The position numbers and the translations under genes were made by a program. Shown piece by piece: positions 1-11,324 of a stretch of 64,000 nucleotides of DNA (its first letter is position 1; each line of letters opens with the position of its first letter). Source of the stretch: Edaphochlamys debaryana (taxonomy: Eukaryota; Chlorophyta; Chlorophyceae; Chlamydomonadales); contig JAEHOE010000059.1 in NCBI GenBank assembly GCA_016858145.1, positions 558,001-622,000 on the forward strand. The letters are read 5' to 3'. The notes under the pieces are model-generated. The model was not told the DNA's origin, did not search any database, and saw only the letters and a program-made list of their open reading frames with translations.

Positions 1-2666
1 CTTCTACAAGGACAAGTACAAGTGAGTACGGCAGCTAGTAGAGGTACGGTAGTCGTACACGCACATCATTTCGTAACTGCGGCTGCGGGAGCGGACGGCG
101 CTCTAGGGGTGGGGACTGGGGAGTCAGCATGGCACTTTGTTCCTCGTTAGCCTACCGAGGGCGCTAATGAGGGCGCTGAGGACTGTGACCCGTTCCGTGT
201 TGTCTGCGCCTGACCCGCTTCCGCTCTGTGGTCCGCCACTGCGCCAGGAGCAACAAGCGCGCACTGGCGTCGGCCGGCGCTGCAAGCGACGAAGGGCCGC
301 AGGCGGGCGGCGGCGAGGCGGCTGACGTGGAGGCCGGGGCGGTGGCGGAGGCGCTGGCGGCGATGCGGGTGGGGGCGCGGCACGGCGCGGGCAGCAGCAA
401 TGCGGCCGCCGGCGGTGACGACGCGCCCGCGGGTCGGCCCGCCAAGCGGCGGGCGACATCGGTGGCGGCGGCGGCAGAGGCCCTTGCGGCGGCGGCGGCG
501 GCGGAGGCAGCGGCGGGGTCTGCCCAGCAGATGTCGTCGGAGCCAGAGGAACCCGCCGCCGCATCTCCTGACGGCACCGCCGCCGCCGCAACCCTTGGGC
601 GGCCAGTACGGCAAGCCCGGCAGACCGTAAGACGCAGCACAGGTGCCGTACAGCAGCACCCCGCGGCCTCGGTGTCGTTCAGCGTCCTCGAGGCCGCGCG
701 CACTCTGCGGGCGTGCCGCGGATCGGGCGGCGGAGAGACCCCCAGCGGAGGCGGAGGCGCCGCCGCCGCCGCCGCTGGGCCGGCGGCGATGGATGACGAC
801 ACGATGGGCCACGACGGGCCGTCCACGTCAGCACTGACCCCACGGGCGCCGGCGCCCCGCCGCATCCGCCTGGTCCGGGGCCCCAAGCACGCGCCGCCCG
901 CGGAGGAGGCCGAGGCCGGGACCCTGGCACCACTGGTGACGGCGGCGGCGGCGGCGGCGGCCACGGCTCCGGAACCGGAACCGGGAATGGAAGCGGAAGA
1001 GGGAGCGCTGACGGTGGGGACAGGGGACCCCCCACCGTGGCTGGGATCAAGTAGGGACCCAAGAAGGGCTGCACGGCAGCTGGGCGCCGGTGCTCCTCAG
1101 CAGGCGATGGACCCGTCGATGGCGCCGGCGCATGGGGTTCAGTTTTCGGCCTTTGCGATGCCGCCGCCGGCGCCTGCGGACCTGTCAGCCGCGCTACTCA
1201 TGCCGCCGCCATCTGCACTGCCGCCGCCACAGCTGACCGAGGCGGCGGATGCTGAGGAGGCCGCGGCAGCGGCGACGGCGGACGACGCGCCGGCGTTGCA
1301 GGCGGTGTTGGAGGTCCTGGCGCCGACGTTTGGGCTGATGGCCCTGGCCATGCCGCCGCCGGGTCTGCAGCCGCCGCCACTCCTGTCGGGGGCGGAGTTT
1401 GTGGAGGCCGCAGCGGCGGCGCCAGAGGGAGCATCCCAGGGGGTGACGGAGGCGCCGGGGTCTGCGATAAAATGGGTGTCGCTGCCCTTTCTACCGCATG
1501 ACCAGCCGCCGCCACAGCTGACGGAGGCAGCAGCAGACGCGGCGGAGGCAGCAGCGGCAGCGACCGCGACGGCGGCGCAGGCGGTGACGGCGGAGCTGGC
1601 GGCGCTGCAGCAAGAGCTGGCGGCGGCGCGGCGGCGTGACGTCGAGCGGGAGGCGGAGCTGGCGGAGGCGAGGCAGCGGAATGAGGATCGCGCTGCAGAG
1701 CTGGCGGAGGCGAGGCAGCGGGACGCTGAGCGGGAGGCGGAGCTGGCGGAGGCGAGACAGCGTGACGTCGAGCGGGAGGGCAAGCTGGCGGAGGCGAGGC
1801 AGCAGGACGTCGAGCGGGCAGGGGAGCTGGCTAAGCTTCAGCACGAGCTGGCAGCGGTGCGGCGGCGGGGCGCCGAGCGTGAGACGGAGCTGGCGGCGGC
1901 GCGGCGGGAGGTGGCAGCGATGGCAGAGCTTCAGCGCGAGCTAGCGGGCATGCGGCGGCGGGAGGAGGAACGCAAGGCAGAGCTGGCGGAGGCGAGGCAG
2001 CGTGAAGCCGAACGGGCAGCGGAGATAACGGAGCTTCAGCATGAGCTGGCGACATGGCGGCGACGGGACGCCGAGCGCGAGGCGGAGCTGGCGGCGGCCC
2101 GGCAGGAGGCGGCAGCGCTAGCGGATGTGCAGCATGAGCTGGCGGCAGCGCGGCGACGGGAGGAAGAGCGCGAGACTGAGCTGGCGGCGGCCCGGCAGGA
2201 GGCGGCGGCGCTTTCAGATCTGCAGCATGAGCTGGCGGCTTTGCGGCGGCGGGAGGACGCGCGCGAGGCGGAGCTGGCGGCGGCCCGGCAGGAGGCGGCG
2301 GCGCTGGCGGCGCTCCAGCACGAGCTGGTGGAGGCGCAGCGGCGCGACGCGGAGCGGGCCGGCGAGCTGGCGGCGGCGCGGCGGGAGGCGGCGGAGGCGC
2401 AGCGGCGAGAGTTCGAGCTGGGTGCGTCCCTGGCGGAGGCGCGGCGGCGGGAGGCAGCGGCGGCGGGCGAGCTGGCGGCGGCCAGGCTGGCCCACGCCGA
2501 CGCCGCGCTGTCGGCGCCGGCGCTGGCGGCGCTTCAGGCGGCGGTGACGGAGAAGGACCGCTGCATAGCGATGCTGCAGGAGCAGGTGGCTTGGCACAGG
2601 TCGCTGTGGCCGGCGGCGGCGGCGGCGGCGGGGGCGGGGCCCAGCAGGCAGGCGCCGCCTTCGTAG
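1..2666 (+). CDS. Coiled-coil protein, 5'-partial, at least two exons
   Basis: The last coding exon runs from 248 to the TAG at 2664-2666. Bases 1-21 read FYKDKY plus two bases of a Lys codon and end at a consensus donor (gtgagtacgg, 22). An acceptor (gcgccag) ends at 247, and the joined reading continues KSNKRALAS in phase. The protein is therefore 5'-partial here. Its N-terminal half is Ala/Gly/Pro-rich and low in complexity. From about nt 1580 to 2600 it is a long heptad-type coiled coil built from degenerate 10-15 residue units such as ELAEARQRDAEREAELAEAR, with repeated ELAAARQEAAAL segments. It closes with a short Pro/Ala tail. No catalytic domain is visible. A structural or scaffold role would be a guess, and the family is not recognised. 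Open frames on the opposite strand here are GC-rich shadows. Confidence 0.7.
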
Positions 2667-3985
2667 CGGGCTGCAAGGGCAGCGGGTTCGTACTGTACGA
2701 ATAGTTTGCTAGAGCCCGCGGTGCGTGGGCGTGGGCGTGGTTGTACTGCGTGTGACTGTGGCTTGTACTGAACGAGCCCGCGGTGTGCCGTGAGCTGTAC
2801 ATAAGGGGTGACTGATGTCCAATGCCCCACCCACGCCAGCAGATTGTTGTGGCCGAGGGTGGGGGGGCAGGGCGGGATAGATAGATGGCCCGAAGCCTAG
2901 CTAAATTTAGTTGGCGTGTCGAGCGAGGTGCATGCAGCGGTGCAGCATAGAGGACTGCGGAGGACTGACGTGGTGCTGTTGAGGGGGAGCCAGAAGGAGA
3001 GCTGCGTAGAATTCTGACCTGTGGGATCTGTGAGCAAGGTCCGGCCGTGGCCACGACAATGCAGGCGTAGGAACTCTCACTGGCCAGCACGCATGGCTAT
3101 TCAATCCGGGATTCCGGGACAGCCTTAGAAGGGTCCCGTCCTCTGCCCTTCATGCCTGGGCACCTTGCTTGCCTGGACCCTGCCACGCACCTGCCTCGCC
3201 GCCAGGGCTTCAGCGGAGACGTGCCTTCGACCGCCAGCCGCGGCGCCGGCCGCCAAAGCATGCTGAAGCCGCCGCCGGACCAACGTTCGGCCCACCCATT
3301 GGCAAATGCCACTGACGCTGCTGGTGGGGGCGGCGGCGGCAGTGGTCACGTCTCCGTGTCGGCATCGTTGATTCGTCATGCCCCATACCCCATGACCACC
3401 CCATGACCACACGGTCATACTCCCACGGAGGACGGGCGTGCGTCTAAGGCCTTGACCCCTGGGCGCGACTTCTGCGGGTCTCCGGGCGCCGTAGGGGCAA
3501 CTTGCTTACAACTTGCTCATGCTGGCTCGAACACAAAAGGGTTCGATATGCAAGGGGCTGGATTGGCCACGGCGGCTCGAGGGCTGGCCGGCCAGGAGGG
3601 CCTGGGCGGGCCTGGGGGCAGGTGGGGGCCGAGCTCCGTCGGGCTCGTACTCGAACCGACTCGAATGCTTTCCAACCTGAAGGGCGTACCTATGTCGCCT
3701 GTCTCCCTACCCGACAACGCATGCAAGCACTTCGCGGCTTTGAGCACTTGAGCAGGGCGCGAGGTGCACTGTGCACCTCGGGAAAGTGTTTGGTCCAGGT
3801 TCGGTTTACGCGGTATCGCATCCGGCGGGGTTAGGAGGTCCGTCGCCGGCATCATGCGCTTGCATCGCGCCGCGTACACGTTGCCGGACACACAAGTAGC
3901 TGCTGGCGACGATTGAGTGTTGTGTGTGCGTTCATCCGTCGCCGACAGACGCTGCATTTTGGTTCTGCCAACTGGGTCGGCCAAA
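2667..3985. other. Intergenic region, no gene seen
   Basis: This 1.3-kb stretch holds only short, overlapping frames without splice support. It contains the presumptive 3' UTR of the coiled-coil gene and the 5' flank of the metallophosphoesterase gene. No TGTAA poly(A) signal was found close behind the stop at 2666. Confidence 0.5.
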
Positions 3986-6900
3986 ATGGCGCCGCAGCGA
4001 CTCCGCGTTCTCGGCGTGCTGGTACTGTTGAGCACCCTGTCTCTCATGGCTGCTCCAGCTGCCGGTGAGTGATCGCGGAGAACCTCTGCTTTGCGGGGCC
4101 GCAGTCATCAGCTTACTGCACGGTCGTCACCGCGCCAGCAATAACGACGTAGGCGATGATGCTTCGCACTTGTGTTCGTGCATAGCACTCGGCTCACGTC
4201 TAGTGCCTACCTTCGTCCCAACTGCTTTCTCGTAAGCATCCCCTGCTCCCCGGACCCGGCATCGGCGCTGAACCTTCTCCTACGCGCCGCGCCGCATACC
4301 CCTCGCACCTATTGCCTCGCCACGCATACTGAATACTGCTATCCGCCATTCAACCGTCGCGCAGCCAGGGGCTGCGCCACCGCGGCGAACCCCTGCCCCA
4401 GGGACGGCACCGTCTGCACGGACATCGACGCGGCTCCCCGTGAGACCGCCCACTGCATCCGTACCTGGGCCGCCCTGCTACAGCACATGAGCCTATGCAC
4501 ATGTTCACGGCTGCACAACCTCAACCCCGCCCAGTCTTGCTTGGCCTACCCTGCCGATGTCCCCTTCCCAACCACAGGATGGAAGTGCGTGTGCGCGCCT
4601 GGGTACCAGCCCGTGACCAACCTCCGCGGCAACAGACTGTCATGCGTTGGTAAGCCGACACCCGTCACTCGGCCGCCATGGCCGGGGGTGCATGCTGAGC
4701 GCGTGCAGTCCAAATCGCTCCAACCTCCACCCGTTCCCCGGCCATCTCTCGCTAGCTGGCTGAATCACAAGATGCCTCCTCAGCACCCCGCCATGTCCGG
4801 GCCCCTGTGCAGTTGCGCCCAGCCCGCCTCCGCCCCCGAGCCCCGATGCCCTGCGGCCCTTTGCCGTCGGCCTCTGGTGAGCTCAGCGCTCGCTGTTACG
4901 GCAGTACGGCACACGGGACGCTGGCTGCCACCTGGACCTTGCGTCGCAGAGCCTCTTCCTCTACGTTCACGCAATCCTGTGTTTGCCCGTGTGCTGCCGT
5001 ACCATACAGGGGTGATCTGCCGTACAGCGTCCTGCAGGCTACCGTGGGCATGCCTAACCTGATCGCGGGTGAGTGGGGCACGCACGTGAGGGGCACGGGC
5101 GGGCGCTGGGGTGGAGGCAGGAAAGGGATACAAGGGACTGGCTGTCAAAGGGTACCGCACCGGGTTGCATGGGCGGGGAGTCTGATGTTGAGAAGAGGAG
5201 AGATGGCATGTTGCCGCGCCAAGGTCCTGACCCGAATCGCACCCCCCCCCCCCTCCGCCACCCCTCACCCCACTCGCGTTGCAGACATGAACGCCCATGA
5301 CCTCGCCTTCACAGTCCACGACGGTGAGTTTCCCTGCTGATACCAGCTCCGGATGATACGAGTCCCACGGATTACTGCTAAAGCTAGCTAGCTATGCGGG
5401 CGGTTGGGGAGGATGAAAGCCAGCGTCCTGTGCCCTACGCGCGGCAGCTCCCCACGCGCCCATGCCTCCCCCCCCACTTCCCCCCCCACGCCACCCACAC
5501 TTCCCCGCTCCCCCCGCTCCCCCAGGCGACCTGAAGCAGGGCAGCAACTCCCCCTGCGACAACGCCATGTACGCGCAGGCCCTGGGCTTCTTCAACCAGC
5601 TCAAGGCCCCCGCCGCCTTCACTCCCGGCGACAATGACTGGTGCGGCTAAGATAGAGCGGTCGCTTTGGGCGGGCGCGGGGAGCGGGGAGCGCACGGGCT
5701 AGGGTCCAGCGTCCCGCATCTGCTGGCCTCTGCCCAGCCCCCCTACCCCCCGCCCACCCCGCCCCTCCACTCCGTCGAACATCCCAACCCGGTCTTTTTT
5801 ATCACCGCCCCCCACCCCCGCAGCCACTCCGTCCCCCTCCACCCCTCCTCCCTCTCCCCACCCCGCCGCCCACACCCCTCCCCTCCACCCACCCCCACAC
5901 CCCCAGGGTCGACTGCGACCGTGCCAACAACGGCGGCTTCAACTCGCTCGAGCGCCTGGACTACGAGCGCGAGCTCTTCTTCTCCACGTCTTTCTCCCTG
6001 GGGCAGAACCAGATCCAGCAGGAGGTAGGGGGCAGATCCAGATCCGGGAGGACGCAGGGGGGCAGATTCCGATCCGGCAGGAGGTAGGGGGGGCAGAGCC
6101 AGAGTCAGCAGGGTGTGGGAGGTCGGTTCGCCGGGCAGGTGGGCTAGCGGGCGCATGAGCGTAGCTCGATCGGCTGTTTGAGGAGGCAGGTCGATGGATT
6201 GCACCCATGCAGAGGCTCTTACATGCTCCCCCCTCCCTGCACCCCCGCTGCGTCCGCGCAGGTCCAGACCGCGCCCCTGTGCCCCCGCTACTCCGCCACC
6301 CAGCCCTACCCGCTGGGCCCCTGCCCCGAGAACCGGCGCTGGGTGCACAACGGCGTCATGTTCATGACCGCCAACGTGCAGGGTGCGCGGGGGGGTCGGG
6401 TATGCGCGGGTTGGAGGGGTATGGGGTCGGTTGGGGAGCTGCGTCGGCTGGTGGCGGCTACGGCCCGCTTCTCATTCCCTTCCCGAGCGGGTCAACCCTG
6501 GCAGTTGGACACATGTCCTGCGAGCCTCGACTCTGGGCCATGCACATCATGAGCGTGCCAGAGTTTAGACGCCTCCGCCGCCCATGCCGCCTGCCGCAGG
6601 CTCCTGCAACAACTTGTGCGACACCAACCCCGACCCGGAGGAGTTCGCGGGCCGCAACGCCGCCAACATCGCCTGGCTGAACGAGACCTTTGCCGCCGCC
6701 AAGGCCCAGGGGCTGGCTGCGGTCATGATCATCTCGCAGGTGTGTGCATGCGCCGTACCGTACCTGGGGTTGCGGGCGGCCTCATCCGTCCTTGCTCAGC
6801 CCCGAGGCTCCCCGCCGCCCCTTCCATCGCCCAAGCCCTCCCACACCCCCGCTTCCCACCCACCCTCAACCCCCGCAGGCCAACCCCGGCTTCGACCTGG

Positions 6901-8009
6901 CGGACACCACCCGCGCCCCCACGCGCGACCCCCAGACGCTGGTGCAGGCGCCCGGGCAGCCCGCGGACGGCTTCTTCGACTGGCTTGTGGCGGTCCGGGC
7001 CAACACGATCGAGTTCGCGCGCCCGGTGGCTTACGTCAATGTGGGTTGGCGTGGGGCTGGGGTGGTGCGCGGGGACGGTGGTGAGGGCGGGGCGGTGGGG
7101 AGGGTGGGCCTGGGCTCGGGAGGGGCTGGGGCCGGGAGGGGCTGTTCCGCGATTTCCTGACTTGCGTCCGGTACCCGGCCGCGATTTCCTGACTTGCGTC
7201 CGGCACCCACGTATGCGCAAGTGAACACTAAGCGCGGTGCGAGCGCTCGTGTGCTGACCTTATTGACCAGCACCTGACTCGTGTGTTTCTGTGTGTGTGT
7301 GATGGTGCGCTGCAGGGCGACTCCCACTACTTCCGTGTCGACAAGCCCCTGCTCGACAAGAACGGTGAGCGTCTGGAGGAGCACTGGGCCGTCAAACCGG
7401 CGGCTGCCATCCACGCTTGCTTGCGCCCTCTTTCAGCCTGGATTAGGATGTGGCTGCCGTCAGCCGTGGGATAAGCCGTCCGTTGTCCCGGTGCTGCCGT
7501 TATGCCGGGGCCCAGCTAGCACCTCACGGGTCCCCCGCCTTGCGTAACCCCGCTCCACGCCCCGTCTGCCCCAGGCAAGCGCATCCAGTGGTTCACCCGC
7601 GTTGAGACGTTCGGTGACAACCAGAACACGGGCAACACGGACGTCACTTGGCTCAAGGTGGGGACTACTGTGGCCGGGGCTGGCGGTTGCTGTGCCTGGC
7701 CGTGCTTAGCTCAGAACCCCATCCCGCTCTAGCCGGAGTTATGCTAGGTGGCCGTCAGGGCTGTGGGCTGGTCAGCCCCATGCATGCCAGCTGGATCTGC
7801 TCATCCCATGACACATTGACACCTCCTGTCTTGAATGAGTTGACGCGAAGCCTTAGTACGGCACTGATGCTGTATGTGCCGTACCCGTTTCGTCCCGTGC
7901 GCAGGTCAACGTGGACCCCTCCTCCCGCGAGGTCTTCTCCTTCGTCCCCATGCTGGTGCCCAACAACATCCCAACTGACTACGCCGCGCGCCGGATGCTC
8001 CGCGCTTAG
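3986..8009 (+). CDS. Secreted calcineurin-like metallophosphoesterase with Cys-rich N-terminal domain, 13 exons
   Basis: Exons 3986-4064, 4365-4649, 4813-4876, 5010-5068, 5285-5323, 5526-5640, 5907-6024, 6262-6382, 6600-6739, 6879-7040, 7316-7364, 7575-7657 and 7905-8009 join in phase to 1419 nt (472 aa). All introns are GT-AG. The start gives a signal peptide (MAPQRLRV, then a Leu/Val-rich core, then AAPAA). Residues 27-121 form a domain with about ten Cys that ends CVCAPGY. A PSPPPPPSP linker follows. The phosphoesterase core has a GLWGDLPY block (about 140), VHDGDLK (about 171), GDNDW (about 209) and NGDSHYF (about 394). These stand for the metal-binding GDxH, GDxxD, GNH(D/E) and GHxH blocks, with GDND and GDSHYF as variants. 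It is likely an extracellular or vacuolar phosphoesterase; the substrate cannot be read. A 5' exon upstream is possible, but the signal peptide supports this start. Confidence 0.88.
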
Positions 8010-9771
8010 GTGCTGGCTGGGGCAAGCGCCGACGACGCCCTTGACGACGTTGTGTTGTGCTGTGTGATTTTGTGGCAAGGACAGGTTCGTGACATATGCC
8101 CGTCAAGCATGCATACCCTGCGCATCTGTTCGTGACTACGACCGTGGTACATACCTTGATACATCCACCCGTGATCCACACCGGCCAAGCGCCACGGAAA
8201 GAGCGTGCTTCGGGCTTCGAGGCGATGGACTGCGGGCAATACCTACCCTGGGCAGTGCGGTACTCACCCCCAGTCGGGTGGCAGCCCTCTCGCGTTAATG
8301 GTCGCCCATATTGCGGCGTACCTGCTTAGACCATGCGGGCGTGTGGCATATACGTGATTATACCGGACCCTCCCGGACTGTGTGTTACATAGCAGGCGGC
8401 AGTGGCCCCTGCACGATCTAAACACATCTGTGTGAACGTATCCAATATCCGGACCGGCTGTGCACGCTTGCACCTTGCGTGCTGCTCGGTAGTCTTTTGA
8501 TGGGTTGCATGTATGGAGCATGCGACGTGGAGCTAGAGCAGGAGGCATGCATGTCGAGCGCGCATGTGTGCGGACTGATATGAGTGATGACGTGTGATGC
8601 AGGCTGGTGCACGGAGGGCCGGGTCAGTGCCGTGGCCCAGCGAGGGCTGGTGTGATGGCACTCTCGCTCAGTGGCGTGTCGTATCCTGCATGACCCGAGC
8701 GCTCTGCACTCGAGTGAAACAAAGAAGAAAGGGCTGTGCCGAGGCTTGTCCGGACTGGCAGGGGACTGGTGCCCCTTGCTGCTTGTGTGTACTGCAGGGG
8801 GCCACGCCCATCCCCTGGGACTGGTTTAGAGTCAGCAGGCCAGGCCAGGGCAAAACGCTCTGGTCCAACTTGCGAAAGACTGTACCGCGACGAGCAGCTT
8901 GCTTGCCCCCTGCCCTGCGGGTTTCCAGCAGCGCGCCCAATCCAGCACCCACCGCCCACCGTGCCACCGCGCACCTTACACATCGGCACACCCAGCTGCC
9001 CTACCCACCACGCTCTGCTAACCTCTGGAAAGCGCGACCCTCAAGCGTGCCCGCCCCCCCCGTGCATACTGCCCCTGTGCACAACGCCGCACCAATCTAA
9101 CCGCACCCTGGCCTCCCCGCTACCCTATAGCCTCCATCGCATCCCTCTCAACCATGTTTCGAGCGAGTCAGCCCAGAAGGCTCCGACCGCTCCGTCTGCG
9201 TCCCCAGCCATCCGCAACCGGACCCGGCCGCCCACCGGAGCGCCGCCGACCGCCCACAGCCGCCCGTGGGCCCGCACTGGCCGACAGGGGCCGGCGACGA
9301 CGGGGCGAGGCCGCCTTGGCGTGGCTCGCGTCCGTGCAACGGGAGGCCGCCGCAAGAGCTGCGGCCGCGCACGCCAAGCACGCAACCGCAGGCCAACGGT
9401 GATGCCACGCCACACACCCCGCCAGCCGCGGCCTTGGGCGAAAACGCTAAGGCACAGGGCCTCCCTCCTCGCCACCACTGCCTCTCTAACTCAGCATCCC
9501 CCCGTGCGCTCTCCTGGCTCCGCAGAAGCCTCCGCGTCGCCGGCTCGCCGCGGGGCGAGCGGACCTGCCGGCGCAGGCGACGACGCTCTCCGCTGCAACC
9601 CGTGCCACGGGTTCTCTGCTGGCGCCCAATGCAGCGCGGGCGGAAGCCCCGCTCTCCCCACACGGAGCTCTGCGCCCCCTCCACCTCAGCCCTGTGTCCC
9701 AAGCATCGGCGCCAGTTCTCAGCCCCCGCTACAGCCCGGCTCTTGTCCACACCGGTCCAGGCCCGGCCCGC
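8010..9771. other. Intergenic region, no gene seen
   Basis: A long open frame at 8736-9797 crosses this stretch, but its composition is Pro/Arg/Ala-rich, typical of chance frames in GC-rich DNA, and no splice signals or domains support it. The two flanking genes converge here. Confidence 0.5.
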
Positions 9772-10726
9772 CTAGTCGCGGGGCTTGGCCAGGCTGAGGC
9801 CCATTGCGTTGAGCTCCTTCTCGTACATGAGCGCTTCTGCGAAGGATGGAGGGCAAGCACGCATGTAGGGACACAGCGTGGGGGCACGGCCGGCAGGCGG
9901 ATTGCGGGGCCCCACTGCGCTGGCCTTCGCCGCGCCGCTGGGCCGACGGCGCCTACTGTTGGATATGTGGCCTTTGCAGGGTACAGGGTGGGGTTAAGAA
10001 CTGGGGTGCAGGGCAAGCGAGTGCACAAGGGCACGTCCTGGGGTGCCCACAGGGAGGGGTGCCTGGTCTACGGACCCTGCCTCACTGCAGCCAGGCCCCG
10101 CCAGGCGCTCCTCCCGCCTGCCCGTCCCGACGCGGCGCCTGGCCCGCCCTCTCACCCCGCTCAAAGAGTTCCTTTAACCGCGCCTGTCGAGCGGCCTTCA
10201 CCGTCTCTAGCCCGCACTTGATGCCCGCGTCACGCTGCGGTCAAGGAAGGCGTGGGCGTAGAAGCTCATGTTCGAGAGTAGGCGGGCGTGCGAGGCAAGG
10301 GCTGCAAACTGAGACTCCGGAACCCCTTGGGGACTCTCGCTCGGGTAGCCCGCCGGCGGAACCCGACCGAGCCTGGAGTTGCCCAGGCCCTCTAAACCCC
10401 CGCGGGCGAATCCTTTCCGCTGTGCCACCCAAGACTCGGGCCGAGGGACCAACGGGGAAGCCCCAGGAGTGCCGCAGGGTGGAGGGGCAGGGGCCACGGT
10501 GGTGCCGCGAAGACCCACCGCCAGGTGTTGATATCCAACTCACGTCAGACGTTGAGCCCCGAAGCGTTACCGCAGCCCTGTTGGTCGTCCTATGCTCCCG
10601 CTGGAGGTCGCGCTCGCTCCACTTGGCGATAATGCTAGTGCGGAGGGCCTTCTGCTGCTCCTTTTGGAGCCGACCATAGTACTCATTCTTGGCAACCAGG
10701 TCAGTTATATTCTTGGGCGGAGGCAT
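9772..10726 (-). CDS. FAP141: FAP141/CFAP141-like flagellar microtubule inner protein, three exons, one apparent frameshift
   Basis: On the minus strand, exon 1 is 10726-10544 (MPPPKNITDL..., 61 codons, phase-0 donor gtgagt), exon 2 is 10308-10156 and exon 3 is 9836-9772. The product is about 133 aa. The C-terminus reads ARQARLKELFEREALMYEKE then LNAMGL. This closely follows the end of vertebrate CFAP141 (C1orf189; pattern R/HQLFEKE...QELNQMG), a small protein in the lumen of ciliary doublet microtubules. Within exon 2 the frame of SNMSFYAHAFLDRS must shift by one base near 10230-10233 to continue DAGIKCGLETVK. Exon 2 as written is 153 nt, and the downstream phase needs 154, so one missing base explains both facts. 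This is either a sequencing error or a recent null mutation. The TTG-initiated extension upstream was not used. The assignment rests on remembered family similarity. Confidence 0.65.
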
Positions 10727-11324
10727 GTCGTGCAAGCGATAAACACGCGTGCGAAGTGAATCCTTCGAGAGAACGCAGACGCTACCTTAGAGCTCCTACA
10801 CACTACAAGGGTAATTTGGAGCTACGAATCGTCTGTCTGCACGCCTGGCTTCACAGGAGTCCCATAAATGCGCGGTCCTGTAATGTTGCGCAGAAAGTGA
10901 GCCTGCACCCTGAGTGTGGAGGGGGTTTGGCGGGTGTGCAAAGTGTCGTGAGTCTGGGCTGGCCGGAATTGGCTCTCGAGGAGACGTGCCTTCCTTGACC
11001 GTGCCGGGCCGGTGATGGGGATTGCCCTGCCGCCCCGCCATCAGCCCTGGGCCCGCTCTAGTGCTTGTTGGTTTCTGTTCAAGCCATACCCATTATCCCA
11101 AAGAGAATGCGGCTAATGCTGTCAAGCCGCTGAAGAGAGAGCAGCGTGCACATCACGGCCTCAGGGGCTTCCCGCCCCCAACTCTCAGGCAGAGCTGCCT
11201 GCAGCGTTTGAGTAGTATACGTGCTGCTACTGCAGCGCGAGTTTGCCTGCCCTTTGCTGGGGCACCCCTTCCGAACGCTCAAGAAGCTCGAGCGCGCCCA
11301 GCGGGGGCCAGCGCTGGCCTCAAG
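10727..11324. promoter_or_regulatory. Divergent intergenic region between FAP141-like and eIF4B genes
   Basis: About 600 bp separate the start codons of two genes transcribed away from each other, so both promoters and 5' UTRs must lie here, or part of them upstream of unseen 5' non-coding exons. No convincing TATA box was found. Confidence 0.4.

Noticed and set aside
147..964. Several minus-strand open frames of 150-266 codons opposite the coiled-coil gene
   Set aside because: They are Pro/Arg/Ala-rich complements of a GC-rich repeat-coding exon and have no independent signals.
8736..9797. 353-codon plus-strand open frame
   Set aside because: Low-complexity Pro/Arg composition and no domain; it also runs antisense into the last exon of the FAP141-like gene.
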